NCBI GenBank assembly: GCA_026075535.2
Contig: AP026538.1
Coordinates: 13,896,337 to 13,960,336, forward strand
DNA length: 64,000 nt
Source: Tricholoma matsutake
Lineage: Eukaryota > Basidiomycota > Agaricomycetes > Agaricales > Tricholomataceae
Reading direction: 5' to 3'
The notes under the pieces are model-generated. The model worked only from the letters and a program-made list of their open reading frames with translations. It made no database searches and was not told where the DNA came from. Position numbers and translations under genes: made by a program. Of this stretch, positions 34,265 through 47,128 are shown one piece after another (position 1 is the first letter of the stretch; every line of letters starts with the position of its first letter).

Positions 34265-36219
34265 ATGTTCTCACTCTCCAGCCAGACGCTCTCCTGCAGC
34301 TGGAGTGTTTTGCAGGATCGACCGGCTGTCATCTCAACTGCTGCAGCTATCTTATTAGCAGCCGTTACTCTGCATCTGGCCATCTTTAGAACCAAACATA
34401 AAGACACGGATGTCCACGAGCTAGACGGCTTCTCTATCTTAACAGCATGGCCGTTTTTCAACCGACGTTTTGATTTTCTGATGTCCAACTTTGCCAAGAC
34501 TGGCGAAACTTTGTTTTCCTTCAAGGTGCTTCAGGTATGTCGACGTGTGACCTCTTTTACCACTCAGAGGATAACTTAGCTTCGCTCGTACTAGCATTCG
34601 GTTATCGCAGTCCGGGGGGAGGATGCGCGCAAGACTTTCTTCGAAGACAGAAACCTTGACCCCAATCAAGGATACACCATCTTGAAGGGCGCAGTCAGTT
34701 CCATTTTTACTAAGGTGTTTCCCATCACCGACACACGAGAATAGGTTCCCACCGCTCTTAATCTTCAAGTATCCACCTCACCACGGGAAGATGAACTAAG
34801 ATCTCACAAATACTTGATCGCATTGTTCCACAAGGAACGGGTCCTTGAATGTCAGTCTTATCTATATCCAAAAATTTGTTCGCTTCTGACATTCGCAAAG
34901 TTCTCCCAGTGCTTTTCGATGATATTCAAACACGAATGGATGCGTGGGGAAGAGAAGGCGTTGTGGATCCCTTCAAGAGGGCGGACGACGTTAGTTTTGT
35001 TTCCCACACCTCCTATCTATCTATCTGAATCTTCGATCATCAAAGATCATTTGGCAACTGACCGTTCGGATGACTGCATGCGACGAGCTTGCGGAGAATT
35101 TCGATGTAATCCGCAAACTGCAGGCAAATTACTGGAGATTAGAGAAGAGTGCAACTCCGACGGCGCTCTTATTGCCTTGGCTTCCGAGCATAGGGAAGAT
35201 CAACAAGCAGATCGCTACCATCAGCCTATATCTGACTCTCCGTGGGTACGTGGAAAAACGGAAACTCTCTGACGCTCCAAGCTCCGATGCCATAGATATC
35301 CTTTTGGCGCGAGGATTGGATACAAAAGAGACGATCACCGTAGGCGATCTCGACATTCCGTTGTTATTGAATTAATATTCCATCCAGCAAATCCTCGTCG
35401 CAATCTTTGCTGGAGTGATCAACTCTGCGGTAAATCGTAAGTCCACTAACCAACCGCCTGCAGAAGTCTCCGACTCACTCCGTTTTATCTAGTGTCTTGG
35501 CTCCTCCTCTTCCTTTCTTCAAACAAAGAATGGAAAGATAAGGTTGCCGCCGAAGTTCAGGCGATAATTGAACAACACACCGACACAACTTCCACTGACC
35601 CACTTCATAAGCGCCTTGCCACCGTACCCATATCTGTCTGGGAGGAGGAGATGCCAATGCTCGAACTTGCCCTCCGCGAGACTCTCAGGCTCACAGTTAA
35701 TAGTGCAGCCCTCCGCCGCAACCTTGCAGAAGATTTGAACGTTTGTGACAAGAAGCTCCCGTTGGGCTCCTTTGTCACTTACTCTTTTTCGGATGCCCAT
35801 TTGAATCCCGAGATCTACACCAATCCCCGGCAATTCGACCCGGGACGCTTCCTACCAGGCCGAGAGGAAGACAAGAAGCAAGCATATGGGTTCCTTGGCT
35901 GGGGAGGAGGTGGGTACTTGTTCCGTGGGTATCACACACTCTTTCCTAACTACTCTTTCTCAGGCCGTCATCCTTGCGTTGGCATGAAAATCGCTAAACT
36001 CGAAATCAAGATCATCATCGCTCTTTTCTTTACTGGTTACGAATATGATGTTGTCGACGCGCATGGCAGGCCCGTGAATTATCTGCCAAATCCTAATTAC
36101 AACGATATCCACCAAGTACGTCTGTTTATCGAGTCAGTAGGTATCATTGAATGATACTTGAACAGACACGACCGTATGGAGAGCCCTGCTACATCAAGTT
36201 CAAGCGCGTTGTAGATTAG
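34265..36219 (+). CDS. Cytochrome P450 (paralog of the gene at 60.9 kb)
   Basis: ATG at 34265 gives an N-terminal anchor (RPAVISTAAAILLAAVTLHL). Next are FSILTAWPFFNRR, the exon HSVIAVRGEDARKTFFEDR, VLPVLFDDIQTRMDAWGREG, WQLTVRMTACDELAENFDV, I-helix ILVAIFAGVINSAVN (usual AGxxT Thr absent), ExxR in LALRETLRL, FDPGRFLPG and the haem loop GRHPCVGMKIAKLEIK. The last exon is RPYGEPCYIKFKRVVD, with TAG at 36217-36219. About eight introns have good borders. The exon around 34.7-34.86 kb (VPTALN..HKYLIALFHKERV) aligns poorly with its paralog at its start, so that splice is uncertain. The substrate is unknown; the family number was not assigned. Confidence 0.8.
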
Positions 36220-37460
36220 TTTGCCGGCCTATAGTTCTGTACTCTGTGCTACCCCCAATACAGTAACCGGCTTCCACCGTTAACCCGCAACTTATGCTAA
36301 GAGCAGATGCGAGCAGAAGGGGACTTTGACTGGAGATTGCAATGCAGACTTTTTACATTTAAGGAATTTTGGCGAGCAAACTTATTTTGGGCGCTCAAAA
36401 CTGTCGTGGTTGAGTGCCGTTAATTGGGGAGGCTTGCGCGCAGCTTGAGGAAGCGGATATATACTGTATAGTACTATGTAGTCGATAACTAACATGTGGG
36501 CAAAATGTTTGCATCTGAGGTTCTCTGCGGCAACCGTGGGCTCAATTTCAATAATTAGGATCGAAGTCCTTGTCATCTACTGTGACCTGTCCCAGCGCAC
36601 GATCCCACTCTAACCTCTTTACGTCAATCCCCGGATTAACACCTGTCCTACATCGAAGCCCCCACGAGTTCGTGACCACGAGGACCCCACCAGAGATATC
36701 AGGAAGTTTCGATGTCTCACTGTGCACGGTAGACATGTATTTATTTCCATCACGTACCTCGATGGCACGGAAAAAACGGAACCAAATTACCCGCTCAAGT
36801 ACAAGCCATGACGATATTTTTTTATGACCAATCGGACTTCATACTATAGAAATAACTGACCACACAGGGCTCAGTCGATAGATTTCCGTGCTTGTACTTA
36901 TTGGACCTCAACAAAAAAAGCATGTAAAGAACTACAAACAAGTCAACGACTATTGTAACTAATCGGTAAGCTCCGAGGTCACACTGTCACAACTATGTAT
37001 TTTGAAGTAATAAGTCCTTGATAAGTCCAACACATACATTCCTTGATGGTTCCCGTCCCAATTGCCCCTTCCGATGAGACTAACCCTCGAACGAAGCATC
37101 GAGATCTGGGATGAGGAGTACAACTGATATACTCACCCTGAATACTAATCGTGTCACTCTCTTGTCCATTCTAGTCTGTTTTCTTCTTTTGACTTATCGT
37201 CGGCCTTTCAGAGTAAAACGAGATCTAATCATTGATATACTCTCGAATTATCAGGACTGTTATAAATAAATCAGGCAGAGGACAAGTGCTGAATGAACAA
37301 AACAAAAAGTAAAGGTAATAATGGTATCTACACTAACCTCATTCGTTCCGCAGACTCAAGACTTAATATTTAAGTGGCGAGGGCGTGTCAGGAATACCAT
37401 TATCTCTTTTCCGTCAACCTAGCCACTCACCTTTCAACTCGAATTCTCATTACCTTCGCA
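36220..37460. other. Intergenic with gene remnants
   Basis: Apart from the short oxidase remnant at 36751-36815, a minus-strand frame at 36548-36736 (GGVLVVTNSWGLRC) could be an exon of a lost gene. Nothing else is recognised. Confidence 0.35.
36751..36815 (+). pseudogene. Remnant copy of the AsaB/CmcJ-like gene
   Basis: CTCGATGGCACGG, AACCAAATTACCC and AGTACAAGCCA occur in the same order and spacing as at 37560-37612 in the intact gene 0.8 kb downstream. The frame is broken straight after. This is a trace of an older tandem duplication. Confidence 0.7.
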
Positions 37461-38427
37461 ATGTCCAGCTTGTTGGGACCTTCCTCGGTCAATACCGAAA
37501 TGTTGTTTGGTGTAGGACCAGCTGGGGACGAGAAGGCTAAGATGGTCCGCATCACTCAGCTCGATGGCACGGAAACAGTGGAACCAAATTACCCCATCGA
37601 GTACAAGCCAATCACCATCGAAAACCTCCGGGGGAAGGAAGCCTCAGTGACCCTCGATACCGCCGGCTTTCAGTTCGTCCATCGGCCCACAAAGCATAAA
37701 GGATTCATAGACGACGAGGAGATAGAACGAGAGTATTATCCAGAGTGTATCGATTTGGTGAAGGAGATCACTGGCGCAAGTTCTGTCTTTATAATTCACC
37801 ACAGTAAGTGAAATTACCTTCAATTAGACGTATCACAGCTTTGAAACTTACTCCTCAACACAGATATTCGCAGTCCCCGTTTAAATCTAACCCTCGATCG
37901 TAGGACAAAACCATCCATGTTAGCCCACGTAGACAACACCACTGCATCTGTGTTCCGCGTCTTAAACTCCTGCTTCCCGGCTGCTGAGGTACCCGCTCTT
38001 CTCGGGCGTCGCTTTCAAAGGATCAACATATGGCGACCTATTTACCATCCCGCCTTTGATTGCCCTCTCACCCTCTGCGACTACCGAAGCATCAATCATG
38101 AGGAGGATGTATTCCCCGCGGATTTGGAGTATCCTGCGTCTACCGATGAAATGCTTGTCATGAAGTACAATGAGAAGCAACAGTGGAAGTACGTATTCGG
38201 ACTTACACCGGATGAAGCGATTGTGTTTAAATGGTCGGTTCATCACCACCCGTCGTTGAGGTAGAATGCTAACTTGTTGATTCGATTCAAATACCAGCTA
38301 TGACAACGTCCAAGATGGCAGTGCTGCAGTCTACGCACCACACAATAGTTTCAAAGACCCAGCGACTCCTGAAGGGGCCCCTTCGAGGGAGTCGATCGAG
38401 GTTCGGATGATTGTGTTTTTTGATTGA
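37461..38427 (+). CDS. AsaB/CmcJ-type hydroxylase/desaturase family oxidase
   Basis: Three exons: 37461-37803, 37864-38233, 38298-38427. The protein starts MSSLLGPSS. It carries the family pattern LDTAGFQFVHRPTKHKGF, YYPECIDLVKEITGAS, FIIHHN-IR, a His-x-Asp pair in MLAHVDNTTAS, RRFQRINIWRPI, PLTLCDYRSI, WKYVFGLTPDEAIVFK-CYD, and APRES-type APSRESIEVRMIVFFD at the C-terminus. The family (AsaB, CTB9, CmcJ, NvfI relatives) contains non-haem iron, 2-oxoglutarate-type oxidases in fungal secondary metabolism. The function here is inferred from the family only. Met37461 was chosen over an upstream in-frame ATG because family members begin near here. It lies 1.2 kb downstream of a P450 in the same direction. 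Confidence 0.85.
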
Positions 38428-39640
38428 AAATCGATTCATGTGTATTTCCGTCAATTCGTTGTCTTAACCTCTGCTAACCTCTGTCTTCGATCACACTCCT
38501 TCTCCTTATTACTTTTCTCTTTTCACGCTCTGGCGCCTTTCCTTTATTCACCAACCTTTTGCTTGCAACGATATTTTTTATTTGTTCTCGTTATGTAGAT
38601 AAGACATCCTCCCCTCCTCGACGTCCTCGTCTGCCTACAAAGATCAAGATATCGTGTCCAAATCGTGTCCCACGACCACTCTACACCCTGTATTATACTC
38701 GTCGTTGTACACCGAGTCCGCTCTATATTATATATACCGATTTGGGGGGTTTTGGGGGGTTACCTGGATATATATAAACTATATACCGATTTCTCCTCCT
38801 CCCCTCGCCTGTGTCTCGTCTCTGGAAATCTTGGCTGCCGTGACCTAGATGCCCACGCCCAAACATGCATCGTGACCGTCTACCTGAATGAGCTTGCTTC
38901 TTTCGAATCTGACAAAGATCCCCGCGCATTTTGTCTTGATTTTGTCCACCACTCGTTGAGGCTGAAGCCACAAGCACCTTGTCATTGCCCAAAGTAAAAA
39001 CGTAACCGTCAGCGCATAGTACACATATACTCGTATCACTGTCATATGGCGTACCGACTGCACAAATATTCACACCATCGCGTTTTTTGGTGACCACTAT
39101 CGCGTTTTTTGATCTGACCACCATCTCGTTTTTTTTTTCGACCACCATATTGCGTTTTCTGCACTATTACCATGTCTTTTTCAGCTGTGGTTTTTCCCGA
39201 CAATTGCACTAGGTGAAGTTATTTTAAGCAACGACGTGATGTGCTCACATCAGACTCCATCAATTCGCTCCGAGTCATGCACTTTCTCTTTCCCCCTGCT
39301 TCCTCCCGGTAAAACTGGACTCGTTTTCAGCGCAGAAAGCGTCCTACGACTGCTGACGCGAGTTTGCCATAGTACTAGTGTTGCCAACGGCGCGGCTCGG
39401 AGCCGCGAGCCGTTGAGCCGAGCCGCGCCGGTAAATCGGCTCAAGGCTATACCCGGCTCAGCTTTCACATTGGGCGGCTCTGAGCGGCTAAGCCGTCCTA
39501 AAATGGCAGGCTGTGATGGCTGCGTGACACACGTGTTGCTATTGCGTCTGCCACCTCTCCTGCGCTGCCTCGGCTTCCCCTCCTTATGTACACCATCCTA
39601 CCACATCTCTCTCAGTTTTATACTACTTTATAGTCTGTGA
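38428..39640. other. Intergenic: repeats and a GC-rich fragment
   Basis: Two GGGGGG runs lie near 38745-38760. A degenerate ~25-bp repeat of CGCGTTTTTTG with GACCACCAT occurs at 39075-39165. A GC-rich stretch at 39372-39510 starts AGTGTTGCCAACGGCGCGGC and is full of GGCTC/GAGCC motifs; it looks like the end of another hAT-like element, with no partner end seen. No gene was identified. Confidence 0.45.
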
Positions 39641-39814
39641 GAGCCCCAACATGGCATAAGGTAAGTATGCTTAGTGTTGGCTGAAATTTATCTTATTTAA
39701 ATTCACAGCCAAACACTCAATGATGCTCCATTACACCAAATCAACCAAACTCCCAGCTGGTGCGAAGTGCCAGGGGACAAAGTAAGTAATATTCTTCTTG
39801 TTCCCTTGCTCATT

Positions 39815-41388
39815 AGTGTTTAAAGGTCTGGTTCAATGAACCAGAAAAAAAACCGAAACCCAACTGAACCCAACCAAATGCAACCGAACCGTTGGTTGCG
39901 GTTGCCCAGTTTTGGGAGTGGTCGGGTTCCTGGTTGCCTCTATTTGAGAAATATTGAAAACTGTTCAAAAACCAGTTGCAATCTGTTGCAAACGGTCTTC
40001 TCATGGTACTATATATCCTACACTACTCAGGTAAACCTATGTAATGTATTCGAGAAATACAACTAATATAAACTATTTGTACATATATTATGGTATATGA
40101 AAGGGCAATGGGAGCCCTAGGAGCAAGTACTCATTTCATGAGTGCTTATACACCATGTGGCTGTGCATGGACCATTTGGTCATGCTTGTGCTCACAAGAA
40201 AGAAAGTGACACCACTTTTCAAACAATTCCCATGACTACCAATAACCCACAACACCGCCTCCCTCTACCACCCACACCATGCCCCTCATTAACACCACAC
40301 TGAATGACTGGAATGTGGGCCCAAATGACGACTAGCCCATTGTTTGGGCCCTGGGTATGCTTGTTCATTGTTAAATTATTCTTTTCTACTAACAAATACT
40401 CTTCATTTTAGATTCTAACCTTTCCACTGCCCCCTGTTCCCATGACACTGTGCTGATGCCAACAACAGCTGATGCCTACAATGACAACAATAATGACAAT
40501 GTGGATATGACGTCATCAGCACCCCACAGGCCTGAACAATGACTAATGTCATTTGGGCTGTAGAGTATGTTTTTTTATGATTGCATTCTTACATCTACTA
40601 ATTATAACTTTTGTTTTTTTGTCTTTAGGTTCTTACCTGTTGATATCAACGTTGCGTGACTGCCAGCTACAACCCCCGCCATTCCCTGGGCCCTACGCCG
40701 CCGCTGTGAGCATCTGCTCACAGGGTCGCAATGGGCACTGTTTCTGGACATCAACCCTGCGAATGCCATGTCATGCATTGCCACCACCCCGCCTATGAGC
40801 CACTGCTCATAGGGGGAGCTGGAGGTCCTGACAATGATGGAAACCAGGACAAGGAACACCTATGAATGCCAACAACAACACCAATGAACAACAACACCAA
40901 CAAACATTGGGGCAATGAACAGTGGGCAAGACAGACGAGCAGGGGAGGTGATGAACACAATTTGGGGAGACAACAAATGAATAGCAGGGACAACAACACA
41001 AGGATGGCAATGTGGCAACACCGAACAGAGAGGGACAACAACAGCAATGAATGCAACGATGGCATGGCCCCATTCTCGCTACAAACACGAGACGATGGGG
41101 CCATTTTTCTTTGTTTTCCTTATATTATTTTATTTTCATTCAATAAGCAACCTGTCACCGCTGTGAGCACCTGCTTGCAGGGTGTGATGTAATTAGTTTT
41201 ATTTAGTATTCAGTAAATTTTAGTTAGGGACAAAAATGGCTGGTAAAACTGGTTCCAACTGGTTTTTTCAGGGCAACCGAACTGACCTAGTTGGTTCAGT
41301 TGAGGTCCATCTATTTTGAGTGATGGTTTGGACCAGTTGTACCTCTTGGAGGTCAAAAAACTGGACCAAACCAGACCTTTAAACACTA
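39815..41388. mobile_element. hAT-like non-autonomous element 1
   Basis: The ends TAGTGTTTAAAGGTCTGGTT and, inverted, the same 20 bases at the right end (to 41388) are followed by less perfect inverted similarity. The 8-bp target duplication TTGCTCAT lies at 39807-39814 and 41389-41396. TAGTG..CACTA ends and an 8-bp duplication are hAT hallmarks. There is no transposase. It lies inside an intron of the PHD relic. Internal hairpins with CACT or TC loops are listed as a finding. Confidence 0.9.
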
Positions 41389-42198
41389 TTGCTCATTATT
41401 GACACATTAAGGTTTTGCTCAGATTCAAACTCAGTCAGCAAGCACCACATATGCTTGGGCCGTGTGCATGACATGCAGCATTCTCACGGGGGCTTCAAAA
41501 GCCAAACAACTACAAAACCAGTGTCACTTACCAATCACCTGCATTTTGGATTGGTAGCATAACAAAGTGGAGCAAGCTCTCCAATTAACAGATGGAAATC
41601 CCAATGAGGAATCGGAGGAAGAAACAGAGGACAAAAGAAAGAGAGTGTTTGATGATGAAAACAACTAAGAGCCTGACAGGGAAGAAGATAAAGAATTTGA
41701 CAAGGGAAACATCAGGCTTGAGGGTTGAGATGTAGTTCAGGTAAGTTTTAGGTGAAGAAATGGATGATGAGGAGGGGGAGCCTGGGGAGGAAGGAAGGAG
41801 TGTGACTGTAACCTGTAGTTCCAGCAGAAGTTCTGCCCAAAATCCCAAGGACTTTGAGGTGGGGCCTGTAGAAAATGACAGTAAGTTTCCTTCTTATCTT
41901 TTGGGTAGACAATCCCAAGAAGAATTACTAATTACTTACTCATAATTACCCAGATCCAAGTGAGCGAGTACAGAAGTGCTCAAGATGATGCCAATATGGT
42001 CTCCAAGTCTGAGTCCACTGGCAGTGGAGGGCCAATATCCTAAGCAATGGCTGGGATCAGACCTGAAGCCAGTGAAGAACTTGGGCAATCAAAGAGGACG
42101 AGGGTTGCATGAGAGGAAGCAGAGGAAATAAACAAGTGCCTGTGTGGAAAGATACTGGATGGTTCAATGGATGGGGTGCTCAAATGTAAGCAGGCCAG

Positions 42199-42387
42199 TG
42201 TAAGGATGTTCCTTGCTTGTGCTTATTTACCAAAGGCCTCATACTTTGGCCTCACTGAACCTTACCCGATCTCTGATCATCACCACTACCATCTGTCTGT
42301 CTCATACTCTAGAGTCTCACTTCAATAGATCTCTTCTGCTTGTTCTGTCTCTGTGTCTTCTGTCTAGTGAATCTCTCCAAGATTGCA
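42199..42387 (+). repeat. 5' LTR of the chromovirus
   Basis: 189 bp, the same length as the 3' LTR and collinear with it. The left 5-bp target duplicate GCCAG is immediately upstream. Confidence 0.92.
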
Positions 42388-42494
42388 CTTTTTTTTGGAA
42401 TGCCGCATCAAGAGAATTTTCTGCCAGCTCACCACTGGCCCGCCTTTTTCTTTCTTAACTTGCCCTTGTTCTCTCCATTTCATTATTGCTCCAA

Positions 42495-43424
42495 TCATTG
42501 ATCATATCCATTGCCCAACCTGCCGATTACTCGCAAGCAAGCGAACACTGTTGCTGACACTCTCGTGAGTGAGCTGAGGGCACCATCACCTTCATTGACA
42601 CTGCTGACACTGAGCATAGGAGAATCGCCCATCAATGTGCATACATTCACCAATTCCTCTGACTCCAACTCTTCCTCCTCCTGTTTGTACACCATCTTCA
42701 TGTTCCCGCTGAATAAGATGTCCTTGAACACCCCTGCAGAAGTCCTCCATGCCGAACCCAAATGTATCCCTCTTTTGACACCTGGTGAGATCTCCCCCTT
42801 GGTCATGCGCCAGTGGGAGATGGCTTGTGAGGATTTCTTCTCCACTAACATGAAACTCGAAGTGTGTGATCATGTATTTGCCATCTTTCTGGGCTTAAAG
42901 ACATGCATGCTAGGGACTGGGTTGCAAGGCATCGTGAATACTTGAAATCTCTCACATTCACTAGCTTCATGAAGTCTTTTTGCACAGAGTTCCTCCTGGG
43001 TGGGTGGGATGATGAGTTGCGCTCCCGCATCTGTAACACTCACCTTAGATTCTCAGATTTGTTCCCCTAATGGGTGAATGACATTTGACACTCAAACATC
43101 ATCCTGCATGGCACCTCGTACCATTTCTCCGATGATGCCCTCCGCATCCAACTTGAGATGCTCCTTGATGCCGACCTGCGCATCTGTGCTAAGAACTGCA
43201 ACATTAAGGACATCATCGAAGCTTCTACTGATAATACTGGCAGTAGTACACCTGAAGCCCAACTCACCTGCTGGATCACAGAACTCTGCAAACTTGCTGA
43301 CGAATGTGCTCACAACACCAAATGGTATCTCGAAGCATCTGAGGACTTCCAATGGGCACCTAAGCGTCAAGCTTTAAGCAATAACTCTAGATCCCTGAAC
43401 GTCACTTCTTCCTCTAAACCATGA
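42495..43424 (+). pseudogene. Chromovirus Gag (capsid region), broken
   Basis: Fragments in two frames. The first (42511-42945) reads LTPGEISPLVMRQWEMACED. It is followed by FCTEFLLGGWDDELRSRI, as in fungal Ty3/gypsy Gag around the conserved W..F...FL..W pattern. Stops at about 43068 and 43087 interrupt it. The part at 43158-43424 (ICAKNCNIKDII, WITELCKLADE) continues the capsid C-terminus. It normally forms the virus-like particle. Confidence 0.7.
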
Positions 43425-43427
43425 CCA

Positions 43428-44509
43428 TTGTCATCTTCATTGTCAGCTGTGTCTTCTTCTTGCTCCAAACCGCCACGCCTCACAGAAAATGAATGTTCAC
43501 TACTTTTCAGGCATGTCCAGTGTTTAAAATGCCATTGTGGATACCAGAACCACCATGCACCTGAGTGCCTGAATGACTTCCCAGACGACCATAACTATAA
43601 AGAACTCACAGATGAGGCACTCCTAAATCACAAGCGCACCAACAACATGCCTAATAGAAGCAAACCAGTTGGTGTGGTCATGTCCTCTACCCACGCTGAG
43701 GATGCCATGAATGAAAGCAACACCTTGTTTGTTGCTGGGGCTATCATGCCTTCTGCTGTACTGGGTTCTGGTTCTGGTTCTGGTTCTGAGAGTGAAGAGG
43801 AGGTTAGTGCACCCCTTACCATACCTCATCTCTGTTGGCCATGCTCCCTCATGGGACCTGGCTCTGACGAACCTATCACAGTGAACAGCATGCTCGATTG
43901 TGGAGCTCACATTGTTCTCATTTACTCAATGTTAGCTGACCACCTAGGTTTGTGCCGGTATCATCTGCACAACCCCTTGCCCATTTCCATTGCACTGAAC
44001 AATTTATTGTCATCAGACAGTCATTTGCATGAGTATGTTAAAATTTCCCCTTATGTGCCTAACTTGGTGTGGTGTCCTCGAACTGTTAAAGCTTTGTAAC
44101 ACCTGGTTTATGTGTTCCATTGCTACTTGGCCTCCTGTTCCTTACTGTAAACCATATTCTCGCAGACTTTGAAACTTGTATGGCTATTGACAAAGTGAAT
44201 AAATATGATCTTTTGAACCCCCCTCCCCCAACGCCCCATCGGAAACTCGTTAATCCAAAACATGTGATAAGACAAACAAAGGAGAGGGTTAGGACCATGC
44301 TACCCAAACTGATAGATGTCTGTGCACAATGTTTGAAGGCTGGCAAGCATATTCCTGAACTGGTGAAACCATTGGACATTGTGGGAATGATCAAGGAGCG
44401 TGTTGAGGTTCTCACATTCCAGTCAAAAGTCGGCACTCTTGAAACTGCCTTACTCACAGAATTTCAAGACATATTCAAACCACTTTCTCATGTTGATAAA
44501 CTACCATGG
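43428..44509 (+). pseudogene. Chromovirus zinc knuckle and protease
   Basis: CLKCHCGYQNHHAPEC is a CX2CX6HX4C variant of the Gag nucleocapsid knuckle. An acidic Gly-Ser run (SGSGSGSESEEE) follows. The protease active site appears as SMLDCGAHIVLI, where the usual D-S/T-G reads D-C-G. The frame stops at 44099 and a shifted frame (44120-44509) carries the protease-RT linker up to QDIFKPLSHVDKLPW, where the solo LTR-like segment begins. Confidence 0.75.
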
Positions 44510-45507
44510 TGATGATACTCGACCAGGAAACCCAAACAAAACCCACAATAAGGGCTCGAATGGTATAACACTAGTTAGAGGAAGGTTGCAAGGTGGTACT
44601 AAATATCACCGCTGTTACCCAAGGCTAGGAAAATGACTCTAGAGGGTGTCCGATGAAGTTCGAAGAGATTCAAGAGTATTTGAAGCGCTGCAAAGGTGTT
44701 CAAGAGAGGTTCGAGAGAGATTCGAGGGAGGTTCGAGGAAAGTTTGATGAAGTTCAAAGGGTTTACAGAGGACGAGGACAACTTTGACGATGGCTGAAGA
44801 TATACTACAAGGATGTAGGAAGGTGTCGAGAAGGGATAGATGATATGCAATAGTTTTGAGAAGCTAGTATGAGGAGTTCGAGGAAATTCAGTGTAAAACA
44901 CTGAACTTCGAGACTAAGTTGAGATGCTTGGACTCAAGAGAATGGCTCTTAAATCAGATGATTGGTGTGAGAGGATGATCTATTCTGTTGTTCTAAGTAG
45001 CTAGTACAAGGCTATATATGTTTGGGAGAGGTGGTACTTAAAAGGAAATAGAACATGAGGAATACATAAGGCAAGATATAAAACAATAAAGAACTTTGCA
45101 AAACATAAAATAAATGAAAGATGATAAGAAGGGAAACATATAGAGTTACGATTTATTGCGGGTACCTGTCCTATTGATCCAATATACCATCAAGATGTCA
45201 AAGTGCCACTATCGCATCCTAAAATCCTGTCGTTGCATCTCCTCGTGTCCAGTGGTGCTCGATATGCAACGCACTAACTCCTACAAGGTGTGCTGCATGT
45301 GTCTGGATGGTGGTACGATAAGCATACGGCAGCCAAAGGCATTTGAAGTGCTGCGAAGTTGTTTGAAGTCATTTGAAGTCATTTGAAATAGTCTTGGAGT
45401 GGTCTTGCGGGGTTCATAGGGGTTCATAGAGGTTGTGAGCGTGTGTGTTAATGTGTCGATGCCTTTGGAGATGTTCCCAGAGCTTAGTGTGCACAGTGGA
45501 CCTATCA
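44510..45507. mobile_element. Solo LTR-like insertion in the chromovirus (998 bp)
   Basis: Begins TGATGATACTC, ends CCTATCA, with a 4-bp duplication ATGG at 44506-44509 and 45508-45511. Removing it joins KLPW to DMTAQIKLK, as expected for a gypsy polyprotein before RT. The inside has short degenerate repeats (GAGGTTCGAG, TTTGAAGTCA) and no coding capacity. Confidence 0.75.
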
Positions 45508-45514
45508 ATGGGAC

Positions 45515-47128
45515 ATGACTGCACAGATTAAACTGAAGAACACTGAACTTACAATTAAGACATGCACCTATGTGTGCCCCCATAAATTTCAAGACACTTG
45601 GCAAACCCTCATTCAGCAACACCTGGACACAGGCCATATCCGACCATCCTCCTCTGCACATGCTTCACCTGCTTTCATTGTCCCTAAATCAGACCCCACC
45701 ATCCTCCCACAGTGGGTCAACAATTACTGGCAGCTGAACAGAAACACCATCTCTGACTCTCACCCTATCCCTCATATCAATGATATCTTGAATGATTGTG
45801 CAAAGGGCAAGATCTGGGGCACCATCAATATGATGAACAGTTTCTTTCAGATGCGCATGCACCCTGCTGACATTCCTCTGATGGCCATGTCAACACCATT
45901 TGGCCTCTTTGAATGGACTATGATGCCTATGGGCCTCAAGAACTCACCTGCCATTCATCAACAACAGGTTACTGCTGTGTTGCACCCTTGGATCGGTAAA
46001 ATCTGCCATATCTATCTTGACAACATCATTATTTGGTCTAAGTCACTTGAAGAGCACTGCCAGAACATGTGCATGATCCTTGAAGCTCTCCAAGAAGCTC
46101 AATTATACTGCAACCTGAAGAAGATGCACCTTTTTTTATCAGAGGTTGACTTCCTTGGGCACCACATCTCTACTCGAGGAATCCAGGCCGACTCTAAAAA
46201 GACAGACCATATCGTCAATTGGCCTCAACCTTGTAATGCTAAAGAGGTCCATCAGTTCTGTGGTCTTGTTTGTTATGTTGCCCATTTTTTACCACACATC
46301 ATGGATCACACACACATACTTTCAGAACTCACTACAAAGGAATGTAACAAAGTGTTTCCTGCCTGGACCGAACTTCATGAGGTTGCCTTCTGTGAAATTA
46401 AGAAAGCCGTGATCAGCCATGAATGCCTCACTATGGTTGATTATGACCTCATGCTGGATCACAAGATTTTTGTCACCATGGACACAAGCAATTATCAGTC
46501 AGGAGCCATCCTCTCATTCAGGAAAGCTTGGGAAACCGCCCACCCAGTTGCCTTTGATTCAATGACATTTAAGGGGGCTGAATTGAACTATCCTATACAT
46601 GAGAAGGAGATGCTCGCTATCATCTGTGTGCTCCAGAAATGGGGTTCTGACCTCGTGGGCATCCCATTTTTTATTTACACAGATCACAAAACACTTGAAA
46701 ACTTTGACACACAGCGGGATCTGAGCTGACATCAGGCTCAATGGATGGAATTTATGTCACAGTATGACTGCAAAATCATCTACGTCAAAGGGGATGAAAA
46801 CTGTGCAGCTGATGCCTTATCCCAAACATCCTTTGAGGCTGAATCATCCGCATCAATACCATACCCCCCTGACCCTCCCAATACCGTTGCACTCATCAGC
46901 AACAAAAACACTGGATCCTTTGCCTGTGCTCACATCTTGACTGATCCTGTGATGATTTGTAGGCCCTCCCCCTCCATGGCTGCAACCTTCTCTATAGCGG
47001 TAGACCACGACCTCTTGAGTGCCATCTGTTCTGGATATGCTGAGGACCCCTGGTGCATGCATATCAAAGGTGCTTGCTTTCTCCCACATGGAATCGAAGA
47101 GCTGGATGGCTTGCTCTATGTGGGGGAG
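45515..47128 (+). pseudogene. Chromovirus reverse transcriptase - RNase H
   Basis: The frame runs with SAHASPAFIVPKSD, the catalytic box as CHIYLDNIIIW (usual Y-L-D-D; the second Asp is Asn), FLGHHIS, then RNase H motifs DTSNYQSGAIL, EKEMLAII and YTDHKTLENF. A TGA at 46727-46729 interrupts before HQAQWMEFM (a Trp or Arg would be expected). The remaining RNase H end KGDENCAADALSQ lies in the next frame to 47128. The RT active-site change alone should abolish activity. Confidence 0.85.

Noticed and set aside
37374..37460. Upstream start for the AsaB/CmcJ-like gene
   Set aside because: The extra 29 residues do not resemble family members; Met at 37461 fits better.
38740..38765. G-quadruplex
   Set aside because: Only two long G runs are present; a stable intramolecular quadruplex is not well supported.
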